Origin: Fulverythrobacter ferritrahens
Lineage (GTDB): Bacteria; Pseudomonadota; Alphaproteobacteria; Sphingomonadales; Sphingomonadaceae
Assembly (NCBI RefSeq): GCF_020539485.1
Contig: NZ_JACDXU010000002.1
Coordinates: 788,024-852,023, forward strand
DNA length: 64,000 nt
Reading direction: 5' to 3'
Shown here piece by piece: positions 33,869 through 43,276 of this stretch; position 1 is the first letter of the stretch, and each line of letters starts with the position of its first letter. The notes under the pieces were generated by a model, which saw nothing but the letters and a program-made list of their open reading frames with translations, was not told the origin of the DNA and did no database searches. A program made the translations under genes and the position numbers.

Positions 33869-34914
33869 GCGGCGAGATCACGACCTGCGGGGATCGCAAG
33901 CCTATCCCCGTAACGGCGCGGGGCAAGCATCTGGTGGTGGATATTCACTGCCACCTCGGCATTCCGGCCGCCGATGCGCTGGTGCAGGCGAAATATCCCG
34001 GGCCGCCGCCGGGCATCAACGATTTCACCAGCGCCAAGACGATGGAAGTCAACCGCGGGCAATTCGCCAGCATGGGCCGCACGCTCAACACGCTGGACAC
34101 GCGGCTGGCCGATATGGACCGGCTGGGTATCGATGTGCAGGCCCTCTCCCCGAGTCCGGGCCAATATTTCTATTTCACCGATCCCGAGACGGGCCGCGAT
34201 GCGGCGCGCGCGGTGAATGACGGCATGGCGCAGGCCGTGGCCCAGCATCCTGACCGGCTGGTAGGCATGGGCACGGTGCCGCTCCAGAATGTCGAGATGG
34301 CGATTGCCGAAATGCGCCGCTGCGTGGCGGAGCTGGACCTCAGGGGGATCGAGATCAGCTCCAACGTCAACGGCACGGATTTCCACGCGCAGGAATTGCG
34401 GCCCTTCTGGGCTGCGGCGGAAGAACTGGGCGTGCTGATCTTCATTCACCCGCTGGGCTTCACGGAAGGCAAGCGGCTGAGCGAATATTACTTCAACAAC
34501 CTGATCGGCAATCCGCTGGAATCCACGCTGGCCGTCGGGCACCTGATCTTCGGCGGCGTGCTGGATGCCTATCCCGGCCTGAAAATCTGCGTGGCCCATG
34601 GCGGGGGATATATCCCCGGCTATTGGGGCCGGATGGATCACGGCTGGCGCGCGCGGGGCGATTGTTCGGAACATTGCCGTCACGAACCTTCCAGCTATCT
34701 GCGCAAGCTGTGGCTCGATACTCTGGTATTCGATCAGGACCAGCTCGACAGCCTGGTGCGGACCCATGGCGCCGACAAGCTCTGCCTCGGCACGGATTAC
34801 CCCTTCGATATGTCGGAGCCCGATCCCGTCGGCTTCCATTCCCGCCTGTCGGAGGATGACAAGGCGCGGATTCTGGGGCTCAATGCGGCGGAATTACTGG
34901 GGCTGGTGGTTTAA
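33865..34914 (+). CDS. amidohydrolase-family protein, ACMSD/gamma-resorcylate-decarboxylase-like
   Basis: A 349-residue metal-dependent amidohydrolase of the ACMSD type (amidohydrolase 2). Motifs are VVDIHCHLGIP (HxH), the IFIHPLGF histidine, VAHGGGYIPGYWGRMDHGW and LGTDYPFDM (catalytic Asp). Members decarboxylate aromatic or muconate-type acids without redox change. Its ATG overlaps the stop of the fumarylacetoacetase gene (ATGA at 33865), indicating translational coupling. In this cluster it could remove CO2 from an aromatic acid or a ring-opened product. Confidence 0.85.
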   Translation: MSGEITTCGDRKPIPVTARGKHLVVDIHCHLGIPAADALVQAKYPGPPPGINDFTSAKTMEVNRGQFASMGRTLNTLDTRLADMDRLGIDVQALSPSPGQYFYFTDPETGRDAARAVNDGMAQAVAQHPDRLVGMGTVPLQNVEMAIAEMRRCVAELDLRGIEISSNVNGTDFHAQELRPFWAAAEELGVLIFIHPLGFTEGKRLSEYYFNNLIGNPLESTLAVGHLIFGGVLDAYPGLKICVAHGGGYIPGYWGRMDHGWRARGDCSEHCRHEPSSYLRKLWLDTLVFDQDQLDSLVRTHGADKLCLGTDYPFDMSEPDPVGFHSRLSEDDKARILGLNAAELLGLVV

Positions 34915-35049
34915 TAGGACCACCCTCTTTTCATCCTTCCCGCCCTTCGACAGGCTCAGGATAAACTGCCGCAAAGGGGCAGGCGGGAATCCAGTGGCAA
35001 CCTCTGAAGCTGGGTCCCCGCCTGCGCGGGGATGACGAAGTGTAAGGCA
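34915..35049. repeat. intergenic REP-like elements after the amidohydrolase
   Basis: The segment CCTTCGACAGGCTCAGGATA near 34944 is a variant of the repeat seen twice at 48088-48194. TCCCCGC (35015-35021) and GCGGGGA (35026-35032) form a 7-bp hairpin with a 4-base loop. These are common intergenic repeats in sphingomonads and may end the preceding operon. Confidence 0.5.
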
Positions 35050-35510
35050 GCGCGCCTCCGATAGACACGCCTCACCCTCCGCTGGCGAATGCGGAGTAAC
35101 GCCGGGGGAGAAACCAGTCGGACGGGTCCGGGCCGGTGTTCGGGGCGCCCGCAGGGGAGCCCGGTGACGCGGTTTGATCTGCGAATGGCTGGTGGAGTGC
35201 CGCGAAGAACTCACCTGCTCGGCCCTGACCTGCACGAGCGGGGGCAGCGAAGGGCTCGCAAGTGAGCCGCCCCCGGCGTAACCCGCGCAGCCCTTTGCCG
35301 TGACATTCGGCGAAAGGACCGGCGCCTGTGCCGGTGAAAGGTGCGGACGCTTCCGTGAAAGGCAGCAGAGGCGTTGCTATCCGCCTCACCTGCCCGGCTC
35401 ACCCGAAACGCCGGCCCGGAAACGGAGGAACCAGGAACGAAGCGCAAAGCGCCCCCGACCCGCCGCTGGAGCCAGTTGGTAGCTGGCGGATGGCCATATA
35501 GCCAATATGG
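35050..35510. ncRNA. GC-rich multi-hairpin element, candidate structured RNA
   Basis: No gene is recognisable, but the DNA can fold into a series of short perfect stems. They are CTCCGC/GCGGAG (35077-35096), a nested stem CGGGGGC..GGCTC-loop-GAGCC..GCCCCCG (35239-35275), CCTTTGCCG/CGGCGAAAGG (35292-35317), ACCGGC/GCCGGT (35318-35335), GCCAG/CTGGC (35471-35487) and CCATAT/ATATGG (35494-35510). The phrase GAAAGG recurs at 35312, 35336 and 35356. It is not tRNA, and no match to RNase P, 6S or tmRNA signatures was seen. Strand is undecided. It could be a regulatory RNA, a mobile RNA element or a decayed repeat. Confidence 0.35.
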
Positions 35511-35548
35511 TTATAATTGTCAAGATGGAGAACCGTATTTACTTAGTT

Positions 35549-35576
35549 CGTCATTCCCGCGCAGGCGGGAATGACG
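35549..35576. repeat. perfect 12-bp inverted repeat (REP-like)
   Basis: CGTCATTCCCGC (35549-35560) and GCGGGAATGACG (35565-35576) are perfect arms with a 4-base loop. This is a typical intergenic palindrome of sphingomonads, located 120 bases before the FAD monooxygenase. Confidence 0.65.
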
Positions 35577-35695
35577 AGGGGTGGGGCATTGGTGCGAATA
35601 CCCCCAGCCATTGCCATGGGGGTTCCGGGGGGATAGACCGCAGCGCCGTGCCTTTCAGGCGCGGATTCTATAGCCTAATGGAAGAACGGGGCAGG

Positions 35696-36988
35696 ATGCC
35701 GAAAGATACCGTGTTGATCGCCGGAGGCGGCATCGGGGGCCTGACACTTGCATTGACGCTTCACCAGATCGGGGTGAAGTGCATCGTGTTCGAGAGCGTG
35801 CGGGAGCTGAAGCCGCTGGGGGTGGGCATCAATTTGCAGCCCAATGCCGTGCGCGAGCTGGACGATCTCGGCATCGGCGAAAGCGAGCTTGACCGGGTGG
35901 GCATTCCCGCGCGCGAATGGGCGCTAGTGGGCTTGAACGGCAAGGAAATCTATTCCGAGCCGCGCGGCAAGCTGGCTGGATATAACTGGCACCAATATGC
36001 GGTTCACCGCGGCGAGTTCCACCTGATGCTCTACCGCAAGGTGATCGAGCGGCTGGGCGAAGGTTCGGTGAAGCTCGGCCACAAGGTGACCGGTTATCGC
36101 AAGCAGGCCGATGGCTCCGTCACCGCGCTGGTGACCACGGCGGCGGGCGAGAGCCTTGAATATAACGGCGCGCTGCTGTTCGGCGCGGACGGCATCCATT
36201 CTTCCGTGCGGGCGCAGATGCATCCCGGCCAGCCTCCGATCCACTGGGGCGGCACGATCATGTGGCGCGGCACGGCGCGCGGCGTGCCGATCCGCACCGG
36301 ATCATCCTTCGTCGGCCTGGGCACCAGTCGCCACCGCGTGGTGGTCTATCCGATTTCCCATCCTGACGAGCAGGGCATGGCGGACATCAACTGGATCGCC
36401 GAACAGACCTATGACACCGATCACGATTGGACCAAGTCCGGCTGGTTCCGCCCGGTGGAGCTTTCGGAATTCGCGCATCAGTTCGATGGCTTCGTCTATG
36501 ACTGGCTCGATCTGCCGGCTCTGCTGGCCAAATCCGATGTCGCCTATGAAAATCCGATGATCGACCGCGATCCCCTGCCCAGCTGGGTGGATGGGCCGGT
36601 GGCGCTGATGGGCGATGCAGCCCATCCGATGTATCCCACCGGTTCCAACGGCGCGTCGCAGGCGATCATCGATGCGCGGGTGATCGGCAGGATGATGCTG
36701 GAGCATGGCGTGACCCCGGGCGCGCTCGATGCTTTTGATGCGGAAATGTGCGGCCCCATCGGCCAGGTGGCGATGCGCAATCGCGGCGCGGGGCCCTTCG
36801 GCCTGCTTGGCATCGTGGAAGACCGCTGCGGCGGCCAGTTCGAGAATATCGACGACATCATTTCGGCCGAGGAACGCAGCGCCTTCATGCTGGCCTATCA
36901 GCAGGCCGCCGGTTTCGCCAAGGATCGGCTCAATGCCGCCGGGCGGACCATTCCCGAAGGCGCGCAGGTGGGCAAAGTCCTGGCATGA
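35696..36988 (+). CDS. FAD-dependent monooxygenase (PhzS/3-hydroxybenzoate-6-hydroxylase type)
   Basis: A 430-residue flavin-dependent hydroxylase. FAD-binding VLIAGGGIGGLTLALTLHQ lies at the N-terminus, LLFGADGIHSSVRAQMH in the middle and GDAAHPMYPTGSNGASQAII near residue 300. The family hydroxylates aromatic rings. The open frame extends 63 codons upstream into the repeat region, so I took ATG at 35696, where the FAD fold begins and a GGGG stretch precedes; ATG at 35678 is the alternative. It overlaps the DUF3237 gene by 4 bases. Confidence 0.85.
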   Translation: MPKDTVLIAGGGIGGLTLALTLHQIGVKCIVFESVRELKPLGVGINLQPNAVRELDDLGIGESELDRVGIPAREWALVGLNGKEIYSEPRGKLAGYNWHQYAVHRGEFHLMLYRKVIERLGEGSVKLGHKVTGYRKQADGSVTALVTTAAGESLEYNGALLFGADGIHSSVRAQMHPGQPPIHWGGTIMWRGTARGVPIRTGSSFVGLGTSRHRVVVYPISHPDEQGMADINWIAEQTYDTDHDWTKSGWFRPVELSEFAHQFDGFVYDWLDLPALLAKSDVAYENPMIDRDPLPSWVDGPVALMGDAAHPMYPTGSNGASQAIIDARVIGRMMLEHGVTPGALDAFDAEMCGPIGQVAMRNRGAGPFGLLGIVEDRCGGQFENIDDIISAEERSAFMLAYQQAAGFAKDRLNAAGRTIPEGAQVGKVLA

Positions 36989-37440
36989 AGCCGGGGCTGG
37001 ACCATGTTTTCGACCTGACGGTCGAATTGGCACGCCCGCATGAGATGGGCGAATGCCCCGGCGGTGTGCGGCGGGTGATCCCCATCGTGGGGGGAAGCGC
37101 GGATGGCCCGCTGGTGCGGGGCCGCATTCTGGAGGTGGGGGCTGACTGGCAGACCGTGCTGGCCGGCGGCATCGCGGATCTCGATGCGCGCTATGCCATC
37201 GAGACCGATGACGGCGCGGTGATCGAAGTGGTCAGCCAGGGCGTGCGGCATGCCCCGCCGGAAGTCGCCGCGCGAATGGCGGCGGGCGAAAAGGTGGACC
37301 CTTCCGAATATTACATGCGCACCTTCATTCGCCTGGAAAGCGGCCATGCGGCCTATGACTGGGTGAACCGTTCGCTGTTCCTTGCCATGGGCGGCAAGGT
37401 TGGCGCGACCGTGCGCCTGTCGATCTATCGGGTGGCCTGA
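36985..37440 (+). CDS. DUF3237 domain protein
   Basis: A 151-residue protein covered by a DUF3237 fold: HVFDLTVELARPHEMG, RRVIPIVGGSADGPLVRGRI, then PGxD-type LEVGADWQTVLAGGIADLDA and YYMRTFIRLESG. Its function is unknown. Family members are often found beside aromatic-degradation genes. The ATG overlaps the upstream stop (ATGA), so it is co-translated with the FAD monooxygenase and may act on its product. Confidence 0.82.
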   Translation: MKPGLDHVFDLTVELARPHEMGECPGGVRRVIPIVGGSADGPLVRGRILEVGADWQTVLAGGIADLDARYAIETDDGAVIEVVSQGVRHAPPEVAARMAAGEKVDPSEYYMRTFIRLESGHAAYDWVNRSLFLAMGGKVGATVRLSIYRVA

Positions 37441-37461
37441 GGCAGAGCCGGGGCCGGCCGA

Positions 37462-38358
37462 TCAGCCGGTCAATCCCGCTTCCGCATCGGCCTTCGATGC
37501 CGCGATGGTGGAGATTTCCGGGCCATATTCGTTGATCGTGGTGCGGCGCATGTCGCGCTTGTAGCGATAGCGTTCAAAGGGCGTGGCGCTGTGCATGGTG
37601 CAGCGATTGTCCCAGATCACCATGTCGCCGGGCTGCCATTTGTGGGAATAGATATATTTGTCCTGCGTGGCGAAGGCATAGAGCTCGTCCAGCAGGTCGA
37701 GCGCTTCCTGTTCTTCCCAGCCGACCACGCCCACGCCGTGCCAGCCCATATAAAGCGCCTTGCGGCCCGACACGGATTCTCGCACCAGCGGATGGGCCAT
37801 GCGGGGGAAGTTCTTGCGCAGGGCCTCGTCCCCGAATTCCACCCCGTTGCGTTGCAGGGCGCGGAACAGGTCGTGCTCCACTTTCAGGTTCGCTACCCTG
37901 TCCTTCATCTCCTGCGGCAGATCCTCATAGACTGCGCGCGTATCGATATAGTCCGTGTTCGCGCCTTCGGGCGGGACGACATAGGCCAGCAGCAGCGACC
38001 ATTTGGTGGGCAGTGAATTGAACGGGCTGTCCGTGTGGAACAGTTCGAAATCGGTCGGCTGCGCGCCATCGGGATTGGGCGGGCGGATTTCGCCATCGGC
38101 CGTCAGATTGCCGATGTCGTACAGCTCCGGCGCGATCCGCTTGCCGCCGGGCGGGGGCAGTTCCAGCGGGCCGAACGTGCGGCTGAAGCGGATGTGGTCC
38201 TCGTCGCTCAGGCTGGCGCCGCGCACCACGCAGACGGCATATTGCGCCATCGCATCTTCCACGAAGTCGATCGCCTCCTGAGACAGCGGAACCGATGTGT
38301 CGAGGCCGGTGATCTCGCCCACGAAACGCGGGTGGAGCTGCTTTACCTGCATGGTCAT
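37462..38358 (-). CDS. TauD/TfdA-family Fe(II)/2-oxoglutarate dioxygenase
   Basis: A 298-residue non-haem iron dioxygenase. The iron triad is seen as His108 and Asp110 (LFHTDSPF) and His256 (CTMHSATPF), and an arginine for 2-oxoglutarate follows in RYRYKRDMRRTTI. Members hydroxylate taurine, phenoxyacetates or alkyl side chains, often leading to ether or C-S bond cleavage. ATG at 38358 was chosen because a GAGAAGG site precedes and family homology begins there; the frame stays open for another 100 codons upstream. It is divergent from a TonB receptor with a CACTATTTT motif facing each gene. Confidence 0.87.
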   Translation of the reverse strand: MTMQVKQLHPRFVGEITGLDTSVPLSQEAIDFVEDAMAQYAVCVVRGASLSDEDHIRFSRTFGPLELPPPGGKRIAPELYDIGNLTADGEIRPPNPDGAQPTDFELFHTDSPFNSLPTKWSLLLAYVVPPEGANTDYIDTRAVYEDLPQEMKDRVANLKVEHDLFRALQRNGVEFGDEALRKNFPRMAHPLVRESVSGRKALYMGWHGVGVVGWEEQEALDLLDELYAFATQDKYIYSHKWQPGDMVIWDNRCTMHSATPFERYRYKRDMRRTTINEYGPEISTIAASKADAEAGLTG

Positions 38359-38434
38359 TTTCGCCTTCTCATCCTCGTCCGGCACAGGGCCGGCGCTATC
38401 CCTTTTTGCCCGTTCTGCCGGGGGCGCATGGTCT

Positions 38435-38443
38435 AAAATAGTG
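38435..38443 (-). promoter_or_regulatory. CACTATTTT motif facing the TauD gene
   Basis: The minus strand reads GCCACTATTTTAGA around this core, 77 bases before the TauD start. It is a partial inverted copy of the 20-bp motif at 38491-38510 in the same divergent region. Confidence 0.45.
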
Positions 38444-38490
38444 GCGTCTTTTGCGCGGTGGGCAAGCCCTGGCCCCATTGGCAATGGGAT

Positions 38491-38510
38491 AATTGACGGC
38501 ACTATTTTCA
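38491..38510 (+). promoter_or_regulatory. 20-bp conserved promoter motif, copy 1 (TonB receptor)
   Basis: AATTGACGGCACTATTTTCA lies 134 bases before the TonB receptor start. It differs at two positions from the copy at 45767-45786 and shares its last 13 bases with the copy at 43179-43198. The TTGA..TCA ends are symmetric, so it may be a regulator site or a promoter. Confidence 0.6.
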
Positions 38511-38643
38511 CCATGCGCGAAGGGCGCACATTCCCACCACGCAGAAAAGCAGGCGCGAAAAAGCGCCGGTGGCAGCGCGCCGGAAGGCGCGGTGCAAAGA
38601 GGAAAGACAAGGCCGCACAGGCCAGTCCGGGGGAGGCCCAAAG

Positions 38644-41600
38644 ATGTCTGTTACCACGAAAAGTGAATCGCATTTTGGACGCAGCGTGCGCGTTCTGGCC
38701 CTGCTGAGCGGCGCCGCCGTTCTAGGGCTGTCGGTCCCGGCCTTCGCGCAGGAAGCCGATGCCGAGGCGGATGCATCCCAGTCCGGCAGCAATACGATCA
38801 TCGTCACCGGCACGCGCATTCAGGGCGTCGCCCCGGTCGGCTCGGACCTCGTCCAGCTCGGCACGGAGGATATTCTCGCCACGGGCCTCACCAGCACGGC
38901 GGATGTGCTCAACACGGTCCCTTCGATCCTCCAGATCGGCGGCGGCAATGCCTATACGGGCGGCCAGTCCCAGCAGGGCAGCACGCTCAGCTCGTTCAAT
39001 TTCAACAAGTCGCCCAATATTCGCGGCTTCGGCTATGGCGCCACGCTCAGCCTGATGAACGGGCACCGCGTGCCCTATGAAGGCGGCAATATGAACGCCT
39101 TTGATGGCGACAATCTGCCTGCGCAGATCCTCCAGCGGATCGATGTGGTGGAAGATGGCGGTTCGGCGCTTTACGGTGCGGATGCCATTGCCGGCACGGT
39201 GAACTATATCCTGCGCAAGCCGGAGGATACGCTGGAAGTCTATGCGGGCTACGGCACCAATGAGGGCGATCAGAATTCCTATTACATCACCGGCGTGGGC
39301 GGTGTGCGCTGGGGTGAAGGCACCGCGCTGGAAGGCGGGATCATCGTGTCCTACCAGCATTCGGACCAGGACATGTTCATGGCCTCCAAACGGCCGGATC
39401 TCTATAATGACGATCTCTCGCCCTATGGCGGCCAGCCTTCGCCGATCTACGCCTCGCCCGGCAATATCTTCGTCGGCGGCAAATATTACGCCATTCCCGC
39501 CGGGCAGAATGGCGAGAAGCTGACTCTGGCAGATCTCGGCAATCCGGCCAGCCCCAACCGCCAGAACACCTGGACCAATATCGGCGTCATCCCCGAGATG
39601 CAGGCCGATCGCGTTGCCGTGAATTTCGAACAGAACCTCACGGACTGGCTGCGGGTGTTCGGGGATGGCTATTATGTGAAGCGCCACGTCCTGCTCAACG
39701 GCCCGGCTTCTCCCACGGCCAACCGGGCGCTGACCTTCCCGATGGGCATGCTGCCCAAGGTGCCGAACACCAATCCCTACAGCCCGTGCAACCCCAGCCA
39801 TTATGCAGGCGGGATCGTGACGGGCCCGGCCGAACTGGTGGCGGCCTGCGGTGCGGGCTATCTCGAAGTGGCCTATAGCACCGTCTACGATGTCGGGCCG
39901 CCGCAGCGGACCGGCAATACGGAAGGCTATACCTACGGCGGCGGTGCGGAGTTCACTCTGCCCTTCGACTGGACAGTGACGCTGACCGCCTATGCCGGCA
40001 CGCAGGACGAGGATGCCACTGCCACGCAGCTGGGCGGCACGACCTTGCCGATTGGGCTCGGCAGCTTCAACTTCTTCTGCGATTCCAGCAAATTCGACTG
40101 CACGGACGATGCCACCGCCAAGGCCATGCTGGCCACCACGATCACGCTGCAGAACCATACTCGCTATGAGATGGAAGATTATGCCGTGAACGCCAGCGGC
40201 ACGCTCTTCGCGCTTCCCGGCGGGGATCTGAAGGCGGCCATCGGCGCAGAATATTACAAGGGCAGCCTGCTTAACGAGAATAATTTCGGCACCAATCGCC
40301 TCAATCGGCGCGATGTGAAATCGGTCTATGGCGAATTGTATGTGCCGCTCGTCAGTTCCGACATGGGCGTGTCTTTCATCGACAAGCTCGAACTGACGGC
40401 GGCCCTGCGGTATGACGATTACAGCGATGCGGGCGGCACTACCAATCCCCGTTTCGGGATCAACTGGTGGCCGACGGATAGCCTGAAGCTGTTCGGTAGC
40501 TACGGCACTTCGTTCCATGCCCCCGGATTGGGCGATAACGATCCCTATTCGCAGACCAGCGCGCTCTCCACGATCGTGTCGGGTGGCCAGATCTCGCCTT
40601 CGATCTGCGCGGCCTGTCAGGTGCCGGGCCTGGCCCAGGCGGCGATTTACCAGACCATCGGCGGCGCCAATGGCAATCTCAAGCCCGAAACCTCCGAAAC
40701 CTATTCCTTCGGCGCGCAGTGGCAGCCCAGCAGCGTGCCGGGCCTGACCGCCTCGGTGAAATACTGGCATACGACCTACGAAGGCCAGATCAACGCGCCA
40801 GCCTATAATGTGGGCACCATCTCGGCGATCAATCGCGGGATCTACAATTCGCAGATCATCTATAATCCGGCGATCTTCCCCGCACTGGCGGCGAACAATC
40901 CGATTGCCTTCTTCGGCAACACGGCCACGCTCGACCCGACGAAGCCGGGCTGCTCTGCCGCCATCGGGCAGCAGGCGAATACGCAGGCCGTTTACGATGC
41001 GATGATCCAGTGCTTCAATTCGGGCGGGGAGCGCGGCGGTCTGTTCGGCGTCGCCACCACTCCCGACAAGGCGCTGGCGCTGGTCAATGGCCGCCGCATC
41101 AATGCCGGGACCACCGCTGCCGACGGGCTGGATTTCACCGCCAATTACAGCTTCGACAGCGGCATCGGCCAATGGGACATCGGCGGCCTTGCCACTTATG
41201 TCCTTCACTGGAAGGTTGCCCCTATCGACGGTGCGCCGCTGACGGATCAGGTGAACGTCTTCGGCTATCCGCAGCAGTTCCGCGCGCGCGGCTATGCCCG
41301 CTGGGGCAAGGATACCGGGATCGGCCGCATCAGCGCCGGGGCCTATGTGAATTACGCCAATTCCTATGAGATGGACCCCGGCCAGCTGCCGGTTGGCGTA
41401 TCGGCCTCTTACGCGAAGATCGATTCCAACACGACCGTGGACCTGACACTGGGCCTCGATACCGGCGATCAGGGATCGTGGCTGGCCAATGACTTCACCC
41501 TGATGCTCAGCGTGCAGAATGTCTTCAACACCGATCCGCCGCTGGTGGTGAACCAGGCCGGTCTTGCAGGCAGCGCGCTGCGATTCGACCCGACCTTCGC

Positions 41601-41649
41601 CAGCCCGCTGGGCCGCGTGATCCAGGTCCAGATCGGCAAGAAGTTCTGA
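38644..41649 (+). CDS. TonB-dependent outer-membrane receptor, large
   Basis: A 1,001-residue receptor. Signal peptide (SGAAVLGLSVPAFAQ) is followed by IIVTGTRIQG, a plug with NIRGFGYGATLSLMNGHRVP and VEDGGSALYGADAIAGTVNY, and a long barrel ending GRVIQVQIGKKF. The LMNGHRVP/GADAIAGTVN style is typical of the large sphingomonad receptors for bulky organic compounds. ATG at 38644 was chosen because the signal peptide starts there; the frame is open upstream. It is followed by a strong terminator and an MFS carrier gene. Confidence 0.9.
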   Translation: MSVTTKSESHFGRSVRVLALLSGAAVLGLSVPAFAQEADAEADASQSGSNTIIVTGTRIQGVAPVGSDLVQLGTEDILATGLTSTADVLNTVPSILQIGGGNAYTGGQSQQGSTLSSFNFNKSPNIRGFGYGATLSLMNGHRVPYEGGNMNAFDGDNLPAQILQRIDVVEDGGSALYGADAIAGTVNYILRKPEDTLEVYAGYGTNEGDQNSYYITGVGGVRWGEGTALEGGIIVSYQHSDQDMFMASKRPDLYNDDLSPYGGQPSPIYASPGNIFVGGKYYAIPAGQNGEKLTLADLGNPASPNRQNTWTNIGVIPEMQADRVAVNFEQNLTDWLRVFGDGYYVKRHVLLNGPASPTANRALTFPMGMLPKVPNTNPYSPCNPSHYAGGIVTGPAELVAACGAGYLEVAYSTVYDVGPPQRTGNTEGYTYGGGAEFTLPFDWTVTLTAYAGTQDEDATATQLGGTTLPIGLGSFNFFCDSSKFDCTDDATAKAMLATTITLQNHTRYEMEDYAVNASGTLFALPGGDLKAAIGAEYYKGSLLNENNFGTNRLNRRDVKSVYGELYVPLVSSDMGVSFIDKLELTAALRYDDYSDAGGTTNPRFGINWWPTDSLKLFGSYGTSFHAPGLGDNDPYSQTSALSTIVSGGQISPSICAACQVPGLAQAAIYQTIGGANGNLKPETSETYSFGAQWQPSSVPGLTASVKYWHTTYEGQINAPAYNVGTISAINRGIYNSQIIYNPAIFPALAANNPIAFFGNTATLDPTKPGCSAAIGQQANTQAVYDAMIQCFNSGGERGGLFGVATTPDKALALVNGRRINAGTTAADGLDFTANYSFDSGIGQWDIGGLATYVLHWKVAPIDGAPLTDQVNVFGYPQQFRARGYARWGKDTGIGRISAGAYVNYANSYEMDPGQLPVGVSASYAKIDSNTTVDLTLGLDTGDQGSWLANDFTLMLSVQNVFNTDPPLVVNQAGLAGSALRFDPTFASPLGRVIQVQIGKKF

Positions 41650-41661
41650 CGATCCTCCCAG

Positions 41662-41705
41662 CCTCTGCCGGGCGCCCGGAATCGGCGCCCGGCAGAGGCC
41701 TTTTT
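41662..41705 (+). terminator. rho-independent terminator after the TonB receptor
   Basis: CCTCTGCCGGGCGCC (41662-41676) and GGCGCCCGGCAGAGG (41684-41698) form a perfect 15-bp stem with a 7-base loop, followed by CCTTTTTATA. It is the clearest intrinsic terminator in the window. Confidence 0.92.
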
Positions 41706-41736
41706 ATAGACGATATATGGAACAGGGAGTGGCCGG

Positions 41737-43155
41737 ATGGCCGATGTCGCAGTCGAGCAGGCAGGTGTTGCGGGCCGGGCAGGGGGCGCAGCAGTGACTA
41801 TTGCCGAACATGCGGGCAGCCGCTCCATGCCCTCCATCGGGCAGGCCTATTTCGCCGCCGGCGTGCTGGCGGTCGCACAGATGTGCGCCACGCTGAACAA
41901 TGGCGTCACGACCTTGCTGGTGGAAGCGATCAAGCGCGACCTTCAACTCACCGACATGCAGATGGGCTATCTGCTGGGCTTTGCGGGTGTGGTCTTCTAC
42001 GCGCTGATCGGCATCCCGGCGGCGCGGCTCGCGGATCGCTATAATCGCAAATGGCTGCTCGCCGGTTCGATCATGGTCTGGAGCGCGGCTACGGCAGTCT
42101 GCGGGTTTGCGGGCAATTTCTGGCAGTTCTTCGCCGCGCGTTTCGGCATCGGGGCGGGGGAATCGATCAACGGCCCGCTATCCTATTCGCTGCTGGCCGA
42201 TTATTTCCCGCCCAACAAGCTGCCGCGCGGCATTGCGATCTACAATGTCGGGTTGCAGGGGGGCGGGGCGCTGTCGCTGTTGCTGGGCGCTTTCCTGATC
42301 CAGCTTTTCGCAAGGACACCGGTGATGAAAGTGCCGCTGCTCGGCACGGTGAGCGACTGGCAGATGGTGTTCATCATCACCGGCCTGATCGGCCTGCCGG
42401 TGACGCTGTTGGTAATGAGCATTTCCGAACCGCCGCGCCGCTCGGCCCGGCTTTCGACGGTAATGGGAATGGAGGCGAAGGACGCCAGCCTGATGGAGGT
42501 GCTGGCCTATCTGCTGCGCAACTGGCGCCTTTACGGGCCGATGTTCCTGGGCCTTTCGCTCACTTCGATCCACATGATGGGCATGGGCAACTGGATCGCG
42601 GCCTTCTTCGCCCGGACCTATGGCTGGGAGCCGTCCACCTTCGGTTCCTATTCCGGGCTCCTCACGCTGGTACTGGCGGGCCCCGCCCTGATGGGCGCGA
42701 TCTGGGTGAACGAGTTGTTTCACAAGCGCGGCCATGCCGACACCAACATGCGCGTAATGGCCATGGGGATCACGGCGGCGGCCCCCTTCATGATCGCGGC
42801 GCCGATGATGCCTTCGCCCTGGCTGGCGCTGATCTTCAACGCCATCGGCCCGGCCTTCATGCTGGTGGCCGCGCCATCGCTGAACACGGCGTTGCAGATC
42901 GTCACGCCCAACGAAATGCGCGGGCGGGTGACCGCGATCTATCTGTTCATCATGCTGGCGGCGGGCGGCAGCATCGGGCCCACATTGTTCGCCTTCCTGA
43001 CGGAGCATGTTTTCGGCGATCCGGCGCTGCTGCGCTATTCGATCCTGACTTCGGCCGTGCTGACCTTCCCCACCAGCGCGCTGGTCTATTGGCTGGGCGT
43101 GAAGGCCTATCGCGAACGTATCCTGGCGATGCGGGCTGCGGGGCAGGCCGTCTGA
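41737..43155 (+). CDS. MFS transporter (Spinster-like)
   Basis: A 472-residue carrier with about 12 transmembrane segments. Family marks are LLGFAGVVFYALIGIPAARL with the loop motif ADRYNRKWLL, ARFGIGAGESINGPLSYSLL and the second-half segment TLVLAGPALMGAIW. Spinster-like MFS carriers in sphingomonads accompany catabolic clusters and move hydrophobic organic acids or lipids across the inner membrane. It lies just after the TonB receptor terminator and so needs its own promoter in the 30-base gap or read-through. Confidence 0.86.
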   Translation: MADVAVEQAGVAGRAGGAAVTIAEHAGSRSMPSIGQAYFAAGVLAVAQMCATLNNGVTTLLVEAIKRDLQLTDMQMGYLLGFAGVVFYALIGIPAARLADRYNRKWLLAGSIMVWSAATAVCGFAGNFWQFFAARFGIGAGESINGPLSYSLLADYFPPNKLPRGIAIYNVGLQGGGALSLLLGAFLIQLFARTPVMKVPLLGTVSDWQMVFIITGLIGLPVTLLVMSISEPPRRSARLSTVMGMEAKDASLMEVLAYLLRNWRLYGPMFLGLSLTSIHMMGMGNWIAAFFARTYGWEPSTFGSYSGLLTLVLAGPALMGAIWVNELFHKRGHADTNMRVMAMGITAAAPFMIAAPMMPSPWLALIFNAIGPAFMLVAAPSLNTALQIVTPNEMRGRVTAIYLFIMLAAGGSIGPTLFAFLTEHVFGDPALLRYSILTSAVLTFPTSALVYWLGVKAYRERILAMRAAGQAV

Positions 43156-43178
43156 CCGGGGCGTTTGCCGCACCCGGC

Positions 43179-43198
43179 CAATGTCGGCACTATTTTCA
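43179..43198 (+). promoter_or_regulatory. 20-bp conserved promoter motif, copy 2 (CmcJ/NvfI-like gene)
   Basis: CAATGTCGGCACTATTTTCA shares GGCACTATTTTCA exactly with copy 1. It lies 79 bases before the next start codon. Confidence 0.6.
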
Positions 43199-43276
43199 GG
43201 CGGCCGTGCCCAGCACTGTCGGACACAAGAAAATCCGGAAGCCGGGCGGCCTTTCCGGAGGTGATGGAGAGAGCCA

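Noticed and set aside
35050..35510. Group II intron, HEARO-type mobile RNA, RNase P or riboswitch assignment for the hairpin-rich region.
   Set aside because: No diagnostic motif such as a group II domain V or a known riboswitch core could be identified, so only a generic structured-RNA call is made.
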